Assembly: GCF_026163685.1 (NCBI RefSeq) | Contig: NZ_JAOXSR010000001.1 | Location: 186,001-250,000 of the forward strand | Length of the DNA stretch: 64,000 nt | DNA from: Oerskovia flava | GTDB lineage: Bacteria > Actinomycetota > Actinomycetes > Actinomycetales > Cellulomonadaceae | Direction of reading: 5' to 3' | Shown: positions 35,130-44,101 of the stretch, in pieces | Layout of the letters: every line of letters starts with the position of its first letter | How positions within the stretch are numbered: position 1 is the stretch's first letter | Notes under the pieces: generated by a model | Seen by the model: only the letters and a program-made list of their open reading frames with translations | Databases searched by the model: none | What the model was told of the DNA's origin: nothing | Translations under genes and position numbers: made by a program

Positions 35130-36614
35130 TCAGGAACCGGTGTCGAACTCCCAGTGCCACGGCTCGTTCTTCGACCCGCCGGCGCGCGCCCATACGGGGT
35201 TGTCCCAGCCGTAGCGCGGCGCGTTCTCGCGCATCCACGCGTACTGGGCGGTGCCGTAGGAGTTGACCCCGTCGCCGAGGTCGATCGCCAGCCCCCACCC
35301 GTGGTCGGAGGTCCCCGGCGTCGCGGCGAAGAAGCCCTTCTCCGCCTTCACGGCGACCTGGGTCGCGTACGAGCGGTAGGACGAGTTGATCGAGATGTCC
35401 CGTCCGAACTGTTCACGGTAGGCCGCGTTGAGGGCCTCGAGCGCCACCCCGGCGTCCGCGCGGACGTAGTGCCCCGGCGCGAAGGACGGCGTGTGGAGCA
35501 GGTCGGTGGGGATGTTGCCGTTCGAGTACCCCTGGACCGCGGCGGTCATGGCGGCGGCGTCGGCCGCGCGCTCCTCGAGCTCGGCCTCCAGCTTCGCCGC
35601 TTCCGCGGCCGCCTTGGCCGCACGCTCCGCGGCGATCTCCTCCGCCGTCGGCGGTGCGGGCTCGACCTGGACCGCGAGGTCCGAGCTGGCGCCGTCGAGC
35701 AGAGCCGTCAGGCTCTTCGTCGTCGCGGCGATCTCCTCAGGCGTCGGGGCCTGCGACCCGGCGGCCTCGGCCTCCTCGGCCTCCTCGGCCGCGTCGTCGG
35801 ACTCGGCGGCGTCGGGCTCGGCGGTCCCCGCGTCGGCGTCCGTGTCGGCCGCGTCGTCGGCCTGCGTGTCGGTCGGACGCGGCTCGGCGTCGACCTCCTC
35901 GGCGTCGGTCCCGGCAGTGGCGTCGGCGTCGTCCTCGAGGAGCGTGAGCGGGCTGCGCTCGCTGTCGCGGCTCGCGCGCTCGGTGGTGCGGTCGGTCGAG
36001 TCCGCTGCGAGGAGCGGCTCGGGCACCTCGAGCTCGGGCGTGTCGAGGTCGATCTCGGGGTCGAGCACGTCACCGGGCGTGGCGCCGGTCTCCTGGCCGA
36101 GGGCGTCCTCCAGCGTGGACCGGGTGGTGTCGACCAGCTCGCGCAGGGCGGCGGTCTCGGCGTTGATCTTCTCCAGCCGGTCGGCGGAGACGGCGCCCGT
36201 GCTCTGGGCGGCGAGCATCTCGGATCGCGCCAGCGCCGCGCTCGCCTCCTCGACGGCCTCCGTCAGGGGATCGGTCTCGGCCGAGTCCTGCCCGTCGTCC
36301 TGCGGGTCGGTGGACTCGACCACGAGGCCGAAGGTTCCGCCAGCCGCGGTGCGCGGGGCCTGCCAGCCGGCACCGGACGCGGTGCGGGTGGTGCTTGCGT
36401 CAGGCGCGGACGTCGTCGGATCGGTCGGGGCGTCGGCCGAGGGGGCGGTCGCGCCGCCGGGGGAGGCGAATCCCGCGGTGGCGACGGCGGTCGTCAGAGC
36501 CATCGCGGTGAGCGAGGCGGCGACGCCGAAGGTCGACCGGTGGGGCCGGAAGGTCGTCACGGCCTGCGGGGTGCGACGGCGTGCGGTACGACGGGGTGCG
36601 GTGTGACGACCCAT
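35130..36614 (-). CDS. Secreted VanY-family D,D-carboxypeptidase-like protein
   Basis: 494 residues. A long N-region (FGVAASLTAMALTTAVATAG) forms the export signal, followed by about 310 residues of acidic, Ala/Glu/Asp-rich low-complexity and coiled-coil sequence (35-350). The C-terminal 130 residues are the VanY domain with SSYRSYATQ, zinc ligands in GTSDHGWGLAIDLG and EPWHWEF. Expected to trim terminal D-Ala of peptidoglycan outside the cell. The repetitive stalk may reach across the wall. Convergent with crtEb, 18 bases apart. Confidence 0.88.
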   Translation of the reverse strand: MGRHTAPRRTARRRTPQAVTTFRPHRSTFGVAASLTAMALTTAVATAGFASPGGATAPSADAPTDPTTSAPDASTTRTASGAGWQAPRTAAGGTFGLVVESTDPQDDGQDSAETDPLTEAVEEASAALARSEMLAAQSTGAVSADRLEKINAETAALRELVDTTRSTLEDALGQETGATPGDVLDPEIDLDTPELEVPEPLLAADSTDRTTERASRDSERSPLTLLEDDADATAGTDAEEVDAEPRPTDTQADDAADTDADAGTAEPDAAESDDAAEEAEEAEAAGSQAPTPEEIAATTKSLTALLDGASSDLAVQVEPAPPTAEEIAAERAAKAAAEAAKLEAELEERAADAAAMTAAVQGYSNGNIPTDLLHTPSFAPGHYVRADAGVALEALNAAYREQFGRDISINSSYRSYATQVAVKAEKGFFAATPGTSDHGWGLAIDLGDGVNSYGTAQYAWMRENAPRYGWDNPVWARAGGSKNEPWHWEFDTGS

Positions 36615-37058
36615 TCAGCGACCACCCTCCGGCGCACGCAGGACGAGGGGCAGGCAGGTGCCGCTCGTGGCGCGCTGCGCGGAGGGCTCGGTCACACCAA
36701 GGCCTCGTGCATGCTCTCGTGCAGGGTTCACGCAAGGTTCCGTTCTTCGGGCTGAGCGAGGCGTGCAGGGTCCGTCGCGCTCGAGGCGCGGGCACGGGGG
36801 CACGCTCGGGCCGGAGGCTGTGCGCCTCCTGGCTCAGCAGGTGTTCACCGCGCCACCGTCGGGGTCGCCGCCGGGCTCGGTGCGTGCAGACAGGCGCCGC
36901 GGATGGTCCTCCGAGCGCCTGCCGGTTGTCTCATCTTCAACCATCTTCCTGAAGGCGGCCCCCGGAAACCACGCGGAAGCGTCGAGGATGACGTGGCGAG
37001 AACGTGCCCAGACGGTGAAGAGGGGACGAGCGTCGCCCCGACGACGGAGCCACGGACG
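36615..37058. other. 444-bp region without a recognised gene
   Basis: Upstream of the VanY-like gene. I looked for a cyclic-di-AMP (ydaO) riboswitch, common before actinobacterial wall hydrolases, and did not find its conserved segments. No convincing ORF, tRNA or long hairpin was seen. Confidence 0.4.
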
Positions 37059-37478
37059 TCAAGCGCCGGCAGGTGCGGACGCCTCGGTGGCGAGCGCGAG
37101 CAGCGCGTCGGCGTACGCGTCGGCGGGGTCGTCGCAGGTGAACGAGCGCTGCTCGCCGAGAAGCTCCGTGCGGACCGTGTAGCCCGACGCCACGCGTTCG
37201 AGTGCGCGGAAAGTGCCTCCGAGCAGGGTGCGCAGCTGCTCCTCGAGCGGGTGCCACAGCGCGTCGTCGAGCGCGACCGAGTCGAGCGCCCACTCGGTGG
37301 TTCCGTTGAAGCCGAGGATCACCCCGGTGTCGAACTCGTGCGGCTCGATCGTCATGTCGCTCACCGTGAAGACGTCACCCCCCGCACCGGTCGCCAGCAG
37401 CCGGAACCGGTCTCCGGAGACGGGATGCCAGCGGACGCCGACTTCCCTCAGGGCACGGGCGCGGTCCCACGAGATCAT
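37059..37478 (-). CDS. Conserved hypothetical protein (small, soluble)
   Basis: 139 residues starting MISWDRARALREVGVRWHPV, then GDRFRLLATGAGGDVFTVSDM and WHPLEEQLRTLLGG. Relatives in Micrococcales are sometimes labelled pilus assembly CpaE, but no Walker motif or receiver domain is present, so I do not adopt that name. ATG 37478 follows TACGGT by six bases on the minus strand, suggesting a leaderless transcript. Function unknown. Confidence 0.75.
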   Translation of the reverse strand: MISWDRARALREVGVRWHPVSGDRFRLLATGAGGDVFTVSDMTIEPHEFDTGVILGFNGTTEWALDSVALDDALWHPLEEQLRTLLGGTFRALERVASGYTVRTELLGEQRSFTCDDPADAYADALLALATEASAPAGA

Positions 37479-37586
37479 CACCCCACCGTAGGGTGCCCGC
37501 GTCCGGCTCGCCCACGCACCGGGACGGTTCGTCCCACGGGGACCGGGCGACGCGTCGTCGAAACATCGGCACCGTGTACTGCGACC

Positions 37587-38237
37587 ATGACCTCCCTCCC
37601 CGGACACCCCCCGCACGATGCAGCGCCCGGCGGCGACCCCGCCTCCGCGCGGGTTGCGGACGTCCCCGTCACCGTCTCCATCCATCGGACCGTCAGCCCG
37701 CAGAACGTCGCCGACGCGACGTCGTGGGTGCAGGCCGGGGTCAACCTGGCCAACCGGTACCCGGGCTTCCTCGGTTCGGGGTGGATCCGGGCCGCGAGGG
37801 ACTCGACCGAGTGGCACATGCTCTACCGGTTCGCCGACGCCGGGACCCTCGACGCGTGGGAGTCCTCAGACGACCGCGCGAGCTGGCTCGAGCAGGGGCG
37901 GGGACTCGTCGAGGAGCGACGGGTCGAGCGGCGGACCGGCATCGAGGGCTGGTTCGACGACCCGTCCCGGGTCGACGACGCCACACCCGGGCCTGCCGAG
38001 GACCGGCACGAGCCGGGGGCGGCACCCGCCCGGTGGAAGCAGTCGGTCAGCATCTGGCTCGGGTTCTTCCCGGTGAACCTCGCCTTCGCGCTGCTCGTCG
38101 GGCGCCTCGTTCCGGACTGGGACACCGTGGCGGTCCTGCCGCGCGTGCTCGTCACGACCCTCGTCCTCACTCCCGTCATGACGTACCTCGTGCTGCCGCG
38201 GGTCACGCGGCTCCTGGCCGGGTGGTTGTCCCGCTGA
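37587..38237 (+). CDS. Antibiotic-biosynthesis-monooxygenase-like (ABM) protein with two membrane helices
   Basis: 216 residues. Residues 25-115 form an ABM-type ferredoxin-like fold (VTVSIHRTVSPQNVADATSW, then YPGFLGSGWIRAA and EWHMLYRFADAGTLDAWE). The C-terminus has two helices (WLGFFPVNLAFALLVGRLV and LVTTLVLTPVMTYLVLPRV). Such membrane-linked ABM proteins are widespread but uncharacterised; a redox or stress role is conceivable only by family analogy. Confidence 0.8.
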   Translation: MTSLPGHPPHDAAPGGDPASARVADVPVTVSIHRTVSPQNVADATSWVQAGVNLANRYPGFLGSGWIRAARDSTEWHMLYRFADAGTLDAWESSDDRASWLEQGRGLVEERRVERRTGIEGWFDDPSRVDDATPGPAEDRHEPGAAPARWKQSVSIWLGFFPVNLAFALLVGRLVPDWDTVAVLPRVLVTTLVLTPVMTYLVLPRVTRLLAGWLSR

Positions 38238-38272
38238 ACGGGGCACGGCAGGGCTGCGCATAGCCTGGACGG

Positions 38273-39781
38273 ATGGACGAAGAGATCGAGACCGCCACCA
38301 ACGTCCTCGTCATGCTGGGCTCCGTGGCCGCTGCCGTGGTCGTCGCCTTCGTGCTCGGGACGGTGATCTCGGCCCTCGTCCGGCGCGCGGGCCGGACGAA
38401 GCCGTGGGCGGACGACCTGTCCCGGCACATGCGTCGGCCCGTGCGTGCGGTGCTCGTCGTGGTCGCGGTGTGGATCGCGGTCCGCGTGTCGACCGACCCG
38501 AGCGTGGGCTGGCGCTCCGTCGTCGAGCACCTGCTGCTCATCGCGCTCATCATCACGGGCGCGTGGCTGGCAGGGGCGCTCGCGTTCGTCCTCGAGGACC
38601 GCGCGCTGTCGCGGTTCCGCACCGACGTCCCCGACAACCGGCACGCGCGCCGGGTGCGCACGCAGATCACGGTGGTGCGGCGGCTGACCGTCTCCGTGCT
38701 CGTGGTGTGCGCGTTCTCCGGGATCCTCCTGACCTTCCCGGAGGCGCGCGCGGCCGGAGCCAGCCTGCTCGCCTCCGCCGGGCTGATCTCCATCGTCGCC
38801 GGCATGGCGGCCCAGACCTCCCTGGCGAACGTCTTCGCCGGCATGCAGATCGCGTTCACCGACGGCATCCGCGTCGACGACGTCGTCGTCCTCGAGGGCG
38901 AGTGGGGTCGGATCGAGGAGATCACGATGACGTACGTCGTCGTGCACCTGTGGGACGACCGCCGCCTCATCATGCCCTCGACGTACTTCACGACGACGCC
39001 CTACCAGAACTGGACGCGGCGGGCGGCCGACCTGCTGGGCACGGTCGAGCTCGACCTCGACTTCCGTGTCCCCGTCGGGGAGATGCGCACGGAGCTCAAA
39101 CGGCTGCTCGGCCTCACGGAGCTCTGGGACGAGCGCGTCGGCATCCTCCAGGTGACCGAGGCGACCGGCGGCACCGTGCGCGTGCGTGCGCTCGTCAGCG
39201 CCCACGACGCCCCGACGCTGTTCGACCTGCGCTGCTTCGTGCGGGAGGGTCTGGTCGACTGGTTGCAGCGTGACGCGCCCGGCGCGCTGCCACGGACCCG
39301 CCTCGAGGGTGGCGTCGCCGCGCAGGTCGAGGACGCGGCCCCGGTCGAGAAGTCCGTCGACACGTCCGCCCCGGTCGACCTGGGCGAGCCCGTGCTGCCC
39401 GACGACGCCCCGTCCGACGGGACCGTCGCCGCACCCGGCCGCGGCGACCGGGAGCAGCCCGCACCGCCCGAGCGTCCGCGGATCCCCCGCCGCACCGCTG
39501 TCCGGAGGGCCGTGCCGGACGACGTCGTCGAGACGTTGCTGCTGGAACCGGTCAATGACGGGCCGGCACCCGCCGACCGGTCGTCGGGCACGCGCGAGGT
39601 CCCCGCGGCGGCGGAGTCGGCGATGTTCACCGGGAGCCTGGCCGCCGTCGAGCGCTCGCGGGCGTTCACAGGGCCCGGTCAGGACGTCATCGACGAGCGC
39701 GAGGAGCACGCCGCCGAGGACGGCCCGCACGAGAACCACGACCACCATCACGACCACCACGGCGAGGCGTCGCGCGGCTGA
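38273..39781 (+). CDS. MscS-family mechanosensitive channel
   Basis: 502 residues. Three or four N-terminal helices, then the pore helix and beta domain: GLISIVAGMAAQTSLANVFA and QIAFTDGIRVDDVVVLEGEW with GRIEEITMTYVVVHLWDDRR. The last 170 residues are a charged cytoplasmic tail ending in a histidine run (HENHDHHHDHHGE). Opens under membrane tension to release solutes on hypo-osmotic shock. ATG 38273 follows TAGCCT by six bases. Confidence 0.93.
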   Translation: MDEEIETATNVLVMLGSVAAAVVVAFVLGTVISALVRRAGRTKPWADDLSRHMRRPVRAVLVVVAVWIAVRVSTDPSVGWRSVVEHLLLIALIITGAWLAGALAFVLEDRALSRFRTDVPDNRHARRVRTQITVVRRLTVSVLVVCAFSGILLTFPEARAAGASLLASAGLISIVAGMAAQTSLANVFAGMQIAFTDGIRVDDVVVLEGEWGRIEEITMTYVVVHLWDDRRLIMPSTYFTTTPYQNWTRRAADLLGTVELDLDFRVPVGEMRTELKRLLGLTELWDERVGILQVTEATGGTVRVRALVSAHDAPTLFDLRCFVREGLVDWLQRDAPGALPRTRLEGGVAAQVEDAAPVEKSVDTSAPVDLGEPVLPDDAPSDGTVAAPGRGDREQPAPPERPRIPRRTAVRRAVPDDVVETLLLEPVNDGPAPADRSSGTREVPAAAESAMFTGSLAAVERSRAFTGPGQDVIDEREEHAAEDGPHENHDHHHDHHGEASRG

Positions 39782-39796
39782 GGCGGCCGGTCGGCG

Positions 39797-40567
39797 TCAG
39801 CGACGGCCTGCCAGCCACCCCCGCAGCCTGTCGGGCCGGTCGGTGATGATGGCGTCGACGTCCGCCTCGCACAGCAGCTCCCACTCGGCGGGCTCGTTCG
39901 CCGTCCACACCATGACCTGCAGGCCCATGGAACGGAGGCGGTCGAGGAGGCCCGGATCGGCGGCGAGCAGCGTGCCGGCCGGGTTGCACGTCACCACGTC
40001 GAGCTCCTTGCAGACTCGCAGGAGCTCGTCCGGACCGTCGGGCGGAAGCGCGAGGAGCAGTCCGCGGGGCAGGTGCTCGGCGGCGTCGCGAAGGGCCTCG
40101 ACGGTCTGGGGCCAGAAGCTCTGCACGACCACTCGCTCTGCCAGGCCGGCGGCGTCTACCGCGTCGGTGACGCGGCGCGCCTCCGTCGGCGTCCAGGCGC
40201 CCTTGACCTCGAGCAGCACATCCGTCCCGGGACGCTCGACGAGGAGGGCGAGCACCTCGTCGAGCGTCGGGACCCGCTGACCGACGAAGGCGCGCGAGAA
40301 CCACGAGCCGGCGTCGAGCGCGCGCAGTGTCGCGAGGTCGAGCTGTTCCACCGCCCCGCTGCCGTCCGTGGTGTCGTCCACCGTGCTGTCGTGGATCACG
40401 ACCACGCGACCGTCGCGGGACAGGCGCACGTCGAGCTCGATGGCGTCCGCGCCGGCACGCCATGCCGACTCGAACGCGGCGAGCGTGTTCTGCGGGGCCA
40501 CCGACGAGTTCCCGCGGTGGGCGATCACCACCGGTTCGGTGGCCCCTGCCGGTCGCAGCACCGTCAC
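39797..40567 (-). CDS. Glycerophosphodiester phosphodiesterase (UgpQ-like)
   Basis: Cytosolic GDPD of 256 residues hydrolysing glycerophosphodiesters to glycerol-3-phosphate and alcohol. TIM-barrel motifs IAHRGNSSVAPQNTLAAFE (catalytic His/Arg), AIELDVRLSRDGRVVVIHD (Glu/Asp/His). No signal peptide. Its start overlaps the stop of the upstream binding-protein gene by four bases, so it is the last gene of the Ugp-like operon and would process what the importer brings in. Confidence 0.93.
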   Translation of the reverse strand: MTVLRPAGATEPVVIAHRGNSSVAPQNTLAAFESAWRAGADAIELDVRLSRDGRVVVIHDSTVDDTTDGSGAVEQLDLATLRALDAGSWFSRAFVGQRVPTLDEVLALLVERPGTDVLLEVKGAWTPTEARRVTDAVDAAGLAERVVVQSFWPQTVEALRDAAEHLPRGLLLALPPDGPDELLRVCKELDVVTCNPAGTLLAADPGLLDRLRSMGLQVMVWTANEPAEWELLCEADVDAIITDRPDRLRGWLAGRR

Positions 40568-41937
40568 AGGTACGGCTCCACGTTCTCGCGGAACGCGCGC
40601 TCGAGCCGAGGCGTCAGTGCGGCCAGCGCCTCAGCCGGGTCCGTCCCCTTGAGGACGATCTCCTCGATCCCGTCGGTGAGGATCTGGTCCCCGGACGGGA
40701 CGAAGACGCGCGCCCAGTCCTGCGACCGGGCCTTCGTCGCGAGCTGATCGACGGCGGTGCGGTACTGCGGTGTGGAGTCGTAGATCGCGCTCATCGTCTC
40801 TCCCTCCTGTGCTGAGGTTCGCACAGGCATGTAGCCCGTGCTCTGCGAGAAGTACGCCGTGTTCTCAGGATCGGTCATGAAGGCGAGGAACATCGCGGCC
40901 GCGAGCTGCTGCTCAGGGGTACGCGAGGAGGGGATCGCGAGGCCGGTGCCGCCCGTGGGAACGCCCGTCCCTGCGGGGCCGTCGGGCATGTACGCGGCAC
41001 CGAGGTCGAAGGAGACGGTGTCGAGCAGACCGGTGAGGCTGCCCGTCGTGCCCACCACGGAGGCGAAGACACCAGCCGCGAAGTCCGCGTTCGTGTCGGT
41101 ACCGACGGCCGCGATCTCCTTCGCGTGGAACAGGTCGTGCACGAACTGGCCCGCCGCTACGGCCTCAGGCGTCTCGAGCGTGACCGTCCACTCCTGGGAG
41201 TACTGTCCACCCTGACCCCACAGCATGTTCGCGAACCACCACGCCGACCAGGACGTGCCCGTGCCGAGGCCGAGCGGGGCGCCGTCGGCGGGCACCTGCT
41301 CGCGCAGCGCGGGCGCCCACTCCTCGAGCTCCGCCCACGTCTCGGGGCCACGGTCCGGCAGGCCGGCGGCCGCCCACATCTCCTTGTTGTAGTAGAACAG
41401 CGGCATCGAGCGGGCGTACGGTGCCGCCCAGTGCTTGCCGTCGTAGGAGTAGTCGCCGTACAGCGTCGGGTTGTAGTCCGCCACGTCCACCTCGAGGTGG
41501 GCGAAGATCTCGTCCACCGGCATGATCTGCCCGTTGATCATGTAGCGGAACCACCACACGTCGGACGCGATGACGAGGTCGGGCAGGTTGTCGGTGCCGG
41601 ATGCTGCCTGGAAGCGCTGCGCGATCTCGTCGTACCCGGCGCCGGCCGTGACCAGTCGGACCGAGATCTCGGGGTGCTGCGCCGTGAACCGGCGGATGAG
41701 CTCCTCCTCGACCTCCTTCGACGCGCCGGGGTGGTTCGACCACCACGTGATCTCCGAGGCAGGCGTGATCGACGACCAGTCGATCCCGGTGCCGGCTGAC
41801 GGGGTGCTCGACCCCGTCCCGCCGACGGTCGGGCCGCCGCACGCGGTGAGGGCGAGGGCCAGGGCGCCGAGGCCGCCGAGGCGCAGGACGTCGCGACGGG
41901 ACGGGCTCCACGAGGAGGGAGTGACGAGCTCGGGCAC
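40564..41937 (-). CDS. ABC substrate-binding lipoprotein, UgpB-like, probable Tat export
   Basis: 457 residues. SPSRRDVLRLGG is a twin-arginine motif and LALTACGG a lipobox (Cys33), so it may be a Tat-exported lipoprotein. The mature part is a family-1 binding protein (EITWWSNHPGASKEVEEELI, YDGKHWAAPYARSMPLFYYN). Operon membership with a GDPD points to glycerol-3-phosphate or glycerophosphodiesters as ligand (UgpB role); that is inference from neighbours. Confidence 0.9.
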   Translation of the reverse strand: MPELVTPSSWSPSRRDVLRLGGLGALALALTACGGPTVGGTGSSTPSAGTGIDWSSITPASEITWWSNHPGASKEVEEELIRRFTAQHPEISVRLVTAGAGYDEIAQRFQAASGTDNLPDLVIASDVWWFRYMINGQIMPVDEIFAHLEVDVADYNPTLYGDYSYDGKHWAAPYARSMPLFYYNKEMWAAAGLPDRGPETWAELEEWAPALREQVPADGAPLGLGTGTSWSAWWFANMLWGQGGQYSQEWTVTLETPEAVAAGQFVHDLFHAKEIAAVGTDTNADFAAGVFASVVGTTGSLTGLLDTVSFDLGAAYMPDGPAGTGVPTGGTGLAIPSSRTPEQQLAAAMFLAFMTDPENTAYFSQSTGYMPVRTSAQEGETMSAIYDSTPQYRTAVDQLATKARSQDWARVFVPSGDQILTDGIEEIVLKGTDPAEALAALTPRLERAFRENVEPYL

Positions 41938-42016
41938 GGTGGGTCTCCTTGGGTGTGTGCGTGGTGGAGCGAGAGAGATGGGTCGGGAGTTCTGGGTGGC
42001 TGCCGGGCGGTGCCGG

Positions 42017-42982
42017 TCAGCCCGTGACGGCGCCGGCCGTCAGACCGGCGACGAGCCGGCGCTGCAGCACGAGGAAGACGACGAGGATCGGCAGGGTCAC
42101 GAGCACGGTGGCAGCCATGAGGACGCCCCAGTTCGTCATCCCGTCGATGCTCTGCAGAAGCGTCAGTCCGACGGGGAGGGTCATCTTCGAGGCGTCGTCG
42201 ATCACGAGGAACGGCCACAGGTACTCGTTCCACTCGCCGACGACGGACACCAGCCCGACCGCCGCGATCGTGGGCCCGGACATGGGGACGACGAACCGCC
42301 ACAGCCTGCGCCAGTGTCCGGCGCCGTCGAGCTGCGCGGCTTCGAGGATCGAGAGGGGCAAGGAGAGGAAGTGCTGGCGGAACAGGAACGTCCCGAACGC
42401 GCTCGCGAGGCCGGGCACGAGGATGCCCTGGTAGGTGTTCAGCCAACCGAGGGACGCGACGAGGGTGTAGTTGGGGATGATCGTGATCTGCTGCGGGATG
42501 AGCAGAGCGAAGATCACGACCACGAACACGGTGCGTCGGAACGGGACGTCGAGGAAGACGAGCGCGTACGCGCAGCACAGGCCGAGGAGCAGCTTGAGGG
42601 ACGCGCCGGCGACCGTCAGCGCCGCGCTGTTGAGGAAGAGCTGACCGATGGGTATCGACTCCGCTGCCTGCGCGTAGTTGGCGAGGTCGAACCGCTCTGG
42701 CAGCCACTGCAGCGGGATCCGGTAGAGCTCGTCGGAGCGTTTGAGGCTCGCGAGCGCCATCCACACCAGCGGCAGGGCCATGACCACCGTGGCGACGATC
42801 ATCGTCACGTAGCCGCCGACCGGGACGCGCGCCCGACGGCGCCGGGCGGGGCGCACCGCGACCGCACCCGCGCCGTCGCTCGGGCCATCGCCCGCTCCTC
42901 CGGTCACCACCGGCGGGAGAGCGTCCCGGGCCGTCGAGCCGGGCGTCGTGGCGTCAGGGCGGTCGAGTCGGGTGAGGCTCAT
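42017..42982 (-). CDS. ABC permease, UgpE/MalG type
   Basis: 321 residues; a 55-residue polar, proline- and arginine-rich N-terminus is unusual before the first helix (VTMIVATVVMALPLVWMALA). EAA motif EAAQLDGAGHWRRLWRFVVP. ATG 42982 overlaps the stop of the UgpA-like gene by four bases. Together with it forms the channel of the importer. The operon has no UgpC ATPase. Confidence 0.92.
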   Translation of the reverse strand: MSLTRLDRPDATTPGSTARDALPPVVTGGAGDGPSDGAGAVAVRPARRRRARVPVGGYVTMIVATVVMALPLVWMALASLKRSDELYRIPLQWLPERFDLANYAQAAESIPIGQLFLNSAALTVAGASLKLLLGLCCAYALVFLDVPFRRTVFVVVIFALLIPQQITIIPNYTLVASLGWLNTYQGILVPGLASAFGTFLFRQHFLSLPLSILEAAQLDGAGHWRRLWRFVVPMSGPTIAAVGLVSVVGEWNEYLWPFLVIDDASKMTLPVGLTLLQSIDGMTNWGVLMAATVLVTLPILVVFLVLQRRLVAGLTAGAVTG

Positions 42983-43911
42983 GCGTAGTGCACCTTCCGC
43001 TCGACGAAGCGCAGCTGGACGACCGTGACGGCCAGCAAGAGGACGAAGAGGATGGTGGCGACGGCCGACGCGTAGCCGGCGCGACCCGTGACGAACCCCT
43101 CCTGGTAGATCTGGTACATCAGCGTCGTGGTGCTGCCGAGCGGCCCGCCCTGGGTCATGGCCTGGATGATGTCGAACGACTGCAGCGAGCTGAGCAACGT
43201 CGTCACCAGCAGGAAGAACGTCGTGGGCGCGAGGAGCGGCAGGACGATCGAGCGGAACGTCCGGACCGTCGACGCGCCGTCGAGGGCGGCTGCCTGCCGC
43301 AGCTCCGCCGGGACCGCCTGCAGACCGGCCAGGTAGATGAGGGCGACGTACCCGAGGTTCTTCCACAGGTAGACCACGATGATCATCACGAGCGCCCAGG
43401 GCGAGGTCGTGTACCACTGCGGGGACGGCAACCCCAGCATGCCGAGCCCGCTGGCGACGAGGCCGTAGCGAGGGTCGAACATGAACAGCCACAGCATCCC
43501 GACAGCCACACCCGAGAGGACGTACGGTGCGAAGACGACGGTGCGGGCCGCCGACCGACCGCGCAGCCTGCGGTTGAGCAGCAGGGCGAGGGCGAGGCCC
43601 AGGACGAGCGAGCCGCCGACCGTCGCGACGGTGAACACCCCGGTCGTGGCCAGGACGGTCCCGGTGCCGGGCGCCGTGAACCACTCGACGTAGTTGCCGA
43701 GCCCGATGAACCGGGCGTCGGGGGAGCCGAGGTTCCACTGGAGCGTCGAGAGGTAGAGGCTCTCGAGGAGCGGCCGGTAGACGAAGATCAGCAGGAGGGC
43801 GACGTTCGGGCCGGCCAGCAGCAGGAAGGCCAGGTAGGTGCGGAGGCGGATGGTGCGCCGTCCCGGGCCACGGCGGGTCGCCGGTCGCGCGGGGGCGGTG
43901 AGGGTGGACAT
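42979..43911 (-). CDS. ABC permease, UgpA/MalF type
   Basis: 310 residues with six helices and the EAA loop RQAAALDGASTVRTFRSIVL. First gene of the unit UgpA-UgpE-UgpB-GDPD on the minus strand. GGAGC lies seven bases before the ATG. Upstream DNA has a -10 (TAGGGT on the minus strand, 43946-43951) and palindromes that may be operator sites. Confidence 0.92.
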   Translation of the reverse strand: MSTLTAPARPATRRGPGRRTIRLRTYLAFLLLAGPNVALLLIFVYRPLLESLYLSTLQWNLGSPDARFIGLGNYVEWFTAPGTGTVLATTGVFTVATVGGSLVLGLALALLLNRRLRGRSAARTVVFAPYVLSGVAVGMLWLFMFDPRYGLVASGLGMLGLPSPQWYTTSPWALVMIIVVYLWKNLGYVALIYLAGLQAVPAELRQAAALDGASTVRTFRSIVLPLLAPTTFFLLVTTLLSSLQSFDIIQAMTQGGPLGSTTTLMYQIYQEGFVTGRAGYASAVATILFVLLLAVTVVQLRFVERKVHYA

Positions 43912-43967
43912 GGGTGCTCCGAATCACGAGCGGATCGACGCCGTCACCCTAGGAGGGGTTCAGGGCC

Positions 43968-44010
43968 GCGAATCACCACGGACGGGATGATTCGCCGAGT
44001 GTTCGCGAAC
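43968..44010 (-). promoter_or_regulatory. Palindromic sites upstream of the Ugp-like operon
   Basis: Inverted repeat GCGAATCA-N12-TGATTCGC (43968-43975 / 43988-43995) lies where the -35 of the operon is expected. A perfect 10-bp palindrome GTTCGCGAAC with a central CG, as in LacI-type operators, is at 44001-44010. No LacI gene is in the window. Confidence 0.5.
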
Positions 44011-44101
44011 CGTTCATCGGCACCTGGGCGGCGCGTCACGCCGGACACGTGGCCGTCATACGATGTGGGTCTTCGGCCCCGGTGATGGTTGTATGCAGGA
44101 C

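Noticed and set aside
36615-37058. Possible ydaO (cyclic-di-AMP) riboswitch before the VanY-like gene
   Set aside because: Expected from genomic habit, but the conserved segments were not found on the minus strand.
37059-37478. CpaE-like pilus assembly protein
   Set aside because: The label used for relatives is not supported: no P-loop or receiver-domain motif, no pilus genes nearby.
42017-43927. One 636-codon frame spanning both Ugp-like permease genes
   Set aside because: Two proteins in different frames with separate starts (43911 and 42982) and a four-base ATGA overlap explain it; the upstream half of the long frame is a shadow.
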